Shown: one piece after another, positions 63,099 through 64,000 of the stretch | How positions within the stretch are numbered: position 1 is the first letter of the stretch | Layout: the number at the start of each line of letters is the position of its first letter | The notes under the pieces: model-generated | Told to the model about the DNA's origin: nothing | Seen by the model: only the letters and a program-made list of their open reading frames with translations | The model's database searches: none | Translations under genes and position numbers: made by a program | DNA from: Sphingomonadales bacterium | GTDB lineage: Bacteria > Pseudomonadota > Alphaproteobacteria > Sphingomonadales > Sphingomonadaceae | Direction of reading: 5' to 3' | NCBI GenBank assembly: GCA_006226685.1 | Contig: SBGG01000041.1 | Span: 1-64,000 of the forward strand | DNA length: 64,000 bases

Positions 63099-63187
63099 AG
63101 CGCCTCTCCCATCTGTGTTCGATGACATGACGTTCTGTTCTGAGGTCTCTGTATACTCCGTCACAAGAACCGGCCGGCCCGGCGAAT

Positions 63188-64000
63188 TCAGGCAATCATT
63201 CCCGCAAGCCGCCCCCGAATGATCGCTTCGGCGTCATCAACGATCCGGCGTATCAATTCTTCGCAGGTCGGAATGTCGTGGATCAGCCCCTGCACCATAC
63301 CGGCCCAGAACACGCCTTTACTCAGGTCGCCGCTGCGCAGCAGCTCGCGCCCCGCCACCCCGGAAACCAGTTCGCGGACGTCCTCGAAGACCGCGTCCGG
63401 TTTCGACAGACGCCGCGCCACCTCTTCGGAGACCGCGCTGCGCCCCACGCGCGCGGTGTTCTTGAACTGGCGGAAAATCAGGAAGCTGCCGCGCTCGTCA
63501 TTCTCGACATAGGCCTGTTTGACATTGTCGTGGATCGGCGCCTCGCGGGTCGCGCAAAAACGCGTGCCCATGTTGATGCCCTCCGCACCCAGGCTGAGAG
63601 CGGCAGCAAGCCCCCGCCCGTCTCCGAAGCCCCCCGAAGCCAGCAGCGGTATGCGGACCTTGTCGGCCGCGGCAGGGATGAGGATCAGGCCCGGAATATC
63701 GTCTTCGCCGGGATGTCCGGCACATTCGAACCCGTCGATCGAAATGATGTCGCACCCGGCGCGCTCCGCCGAAAGGGCGTGACGCACGGCGGTGCATTTG
63801 TGGAGTATCCGGATACCGTGCGGTTTGAACATCTCCCATATTTCCCGCACGGCGGCCGTTCCCGCCGTCTCGACGATCTTCACGCCGCCCTCGATGATCG
63901 CCCGCGCGTAGGCCACATAGTCGGGCGGATTTATCGCGGGCAATACCGACAGATTGACGGCAAAGGGCTTCGCGGTCATCGCACGGCACCGTTCGATTTC
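63188..64000 (-). CDS. Nitronate monooxygenase/enoyl-reductase-like FMN protein, 5' end cut by window
   Basis: The visible 270 residues contain the FMN-barrel motifs of the NPD family: PFAVNLSVLPAINPP, GFECAGHPGEDD, LLASGGFGDGRGLAAALSLGAEGINMGTRF. An internal ATG at 63979 is available, but the frame continues upstream as EIERCRA to the window edge. Family proteins carry about 70 further N-terminal residues there, so the gene is truncated by the window rather than starting at 63979. It may oxidise a nitronate or reduce a double bond. It leads the minus-strand run with the SnoaL and molybdopterin genes. Confidence 0.88.
   Translation of the reverse strand, partial: EIERCRAMTAKPFAVNLSVLPAINPPDYVAYARAIIEGGVKIVETAGTAAVREIWEMFKPHGIRILHKCTAVRHALSAERAGCDIISIDGFECAGHPGEDDIPGLILIPAAADKVRIPLLASGGFGDGRGLAAALSLGAEGINMGTRFCATREAPIHDNVKQAYVENDERGSFLIFRQFKNTARVGRSAVSEEVARRLSKPDAVFEDVRELVSGVAGRELLRSGDLSKGVFWAGMVQGLIHDIPTCEELIRRIVDDAEAIIRGRLAGMIA

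Noticed and set aside
1-64000. CRISPR arrays, tRNA or rRNA genes, origins
   Set aside because: No direct-repeat array, cloverleaf or rRNA-like sequence was noticed on reading; a covariance-model scan would settle this.

Overview
The window looks like a GC-rich chromosome or megaplasmid segment from an aerobic alphaproteobacterium, most likely a sphingomonad (Sphingobium, Novosphingobium or Sphingopyxis type). The reasons are the two long TonB-dependent receptors with IVVTAR-type plug starts, the dense mix of SDR, crotonase, acyl-CoA dehydrogenase, SnoaL and VOC genes, and a protein resembling polyvinyl-alcohol dehydrogenase. Placement is by resemblance only; no rRNA, tRNA or housekeeping marker is present. 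Almost every gene is catabolic, so I read the window as one large accessory island for taking up and degrading a branched and/or alicyclic lipid-like or terpenoid-like compound. The substrate cannot be named from sequence.

Layout. 1-95: start of an IS3-type transposase gene running off the left edge. 141-8918: DUF2889 gene (-); then a zinc alcohol dehydrogenase, a CHK-type kinase, an aldo/keto reductase, TonB receptor 1, a crotonase and an SDR broken by an in-frame amber codon (+). 8981-12215 (-): phosphatase, APH-type kinase, ACAD10/11-type acyl-CoA dehydrogenase. 12434-16498 (+): a third APH-type kinase, a DUF7064-like protein, a DUF35 protein and an SCP2/Ltp2-type thiolase-fold enzyme. 16554-24051 (-): acyl-CoA ligase, hydrolase, SnoaL protein, an SDR lacking YxxxK, and a fused 2-oxoacid:ferredoxin oxidoreductase. 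24365-27501: AMACR-like protein (+), IclR regulator (-), quinone-reductase-like MDR (-). 27863-33754 (+): AraC regulator, VOC protein, GlcD-like oxidase, Rieske oxygenase behind an FNR-like site, acyl-CoA dehydrogenase. 33917-40359: nitroreductase (-), the coupled CoA-transferase/crotonase/MatB-like ligase plus hydrolase (+), VOC protein (-). 40731-50973 (+): three SDRs, Gfo/Idh/MocA, EthD-like, PQQ/cytochrome c dehydrogenase, VOC, D-aminoacylase-like, Baeyer-Villiger monooxygenase. 51017-57539: crotonase and MFS (-), TonB receptor 2 (+), amidohydrolase (-). 57729-64000: crotonase (+), then hydrolase, crotonase, molybdopterin oxidoreductase, SnoaL protein and a truncated nitronate monooxygenase-like gene (-).

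How it may work together (inference). The TonB receptors and MFS carrier import the compound. PQQ, zinc, SDR and AKR dehydrogenases oxidise alcohols to ketones. The Baeyer-Villiger enzyme and the esterases convert ketones to lactones or esters and then hydroxy acids. Ligases and CoA-transferases make thioesters. AMACR fixes alpha-methyl stereochemistry, the kinase/ACAD pair could remove a gamma- or delta-hydroxyl by phosphorylation and elimination, and crotonases, dehydrogenases and the Ltp2-type enzyme shorten the chain. Only two regulators are encoded, but several divergent promoters carry clear palindromes, which suggests further regulators act from elsewhere.
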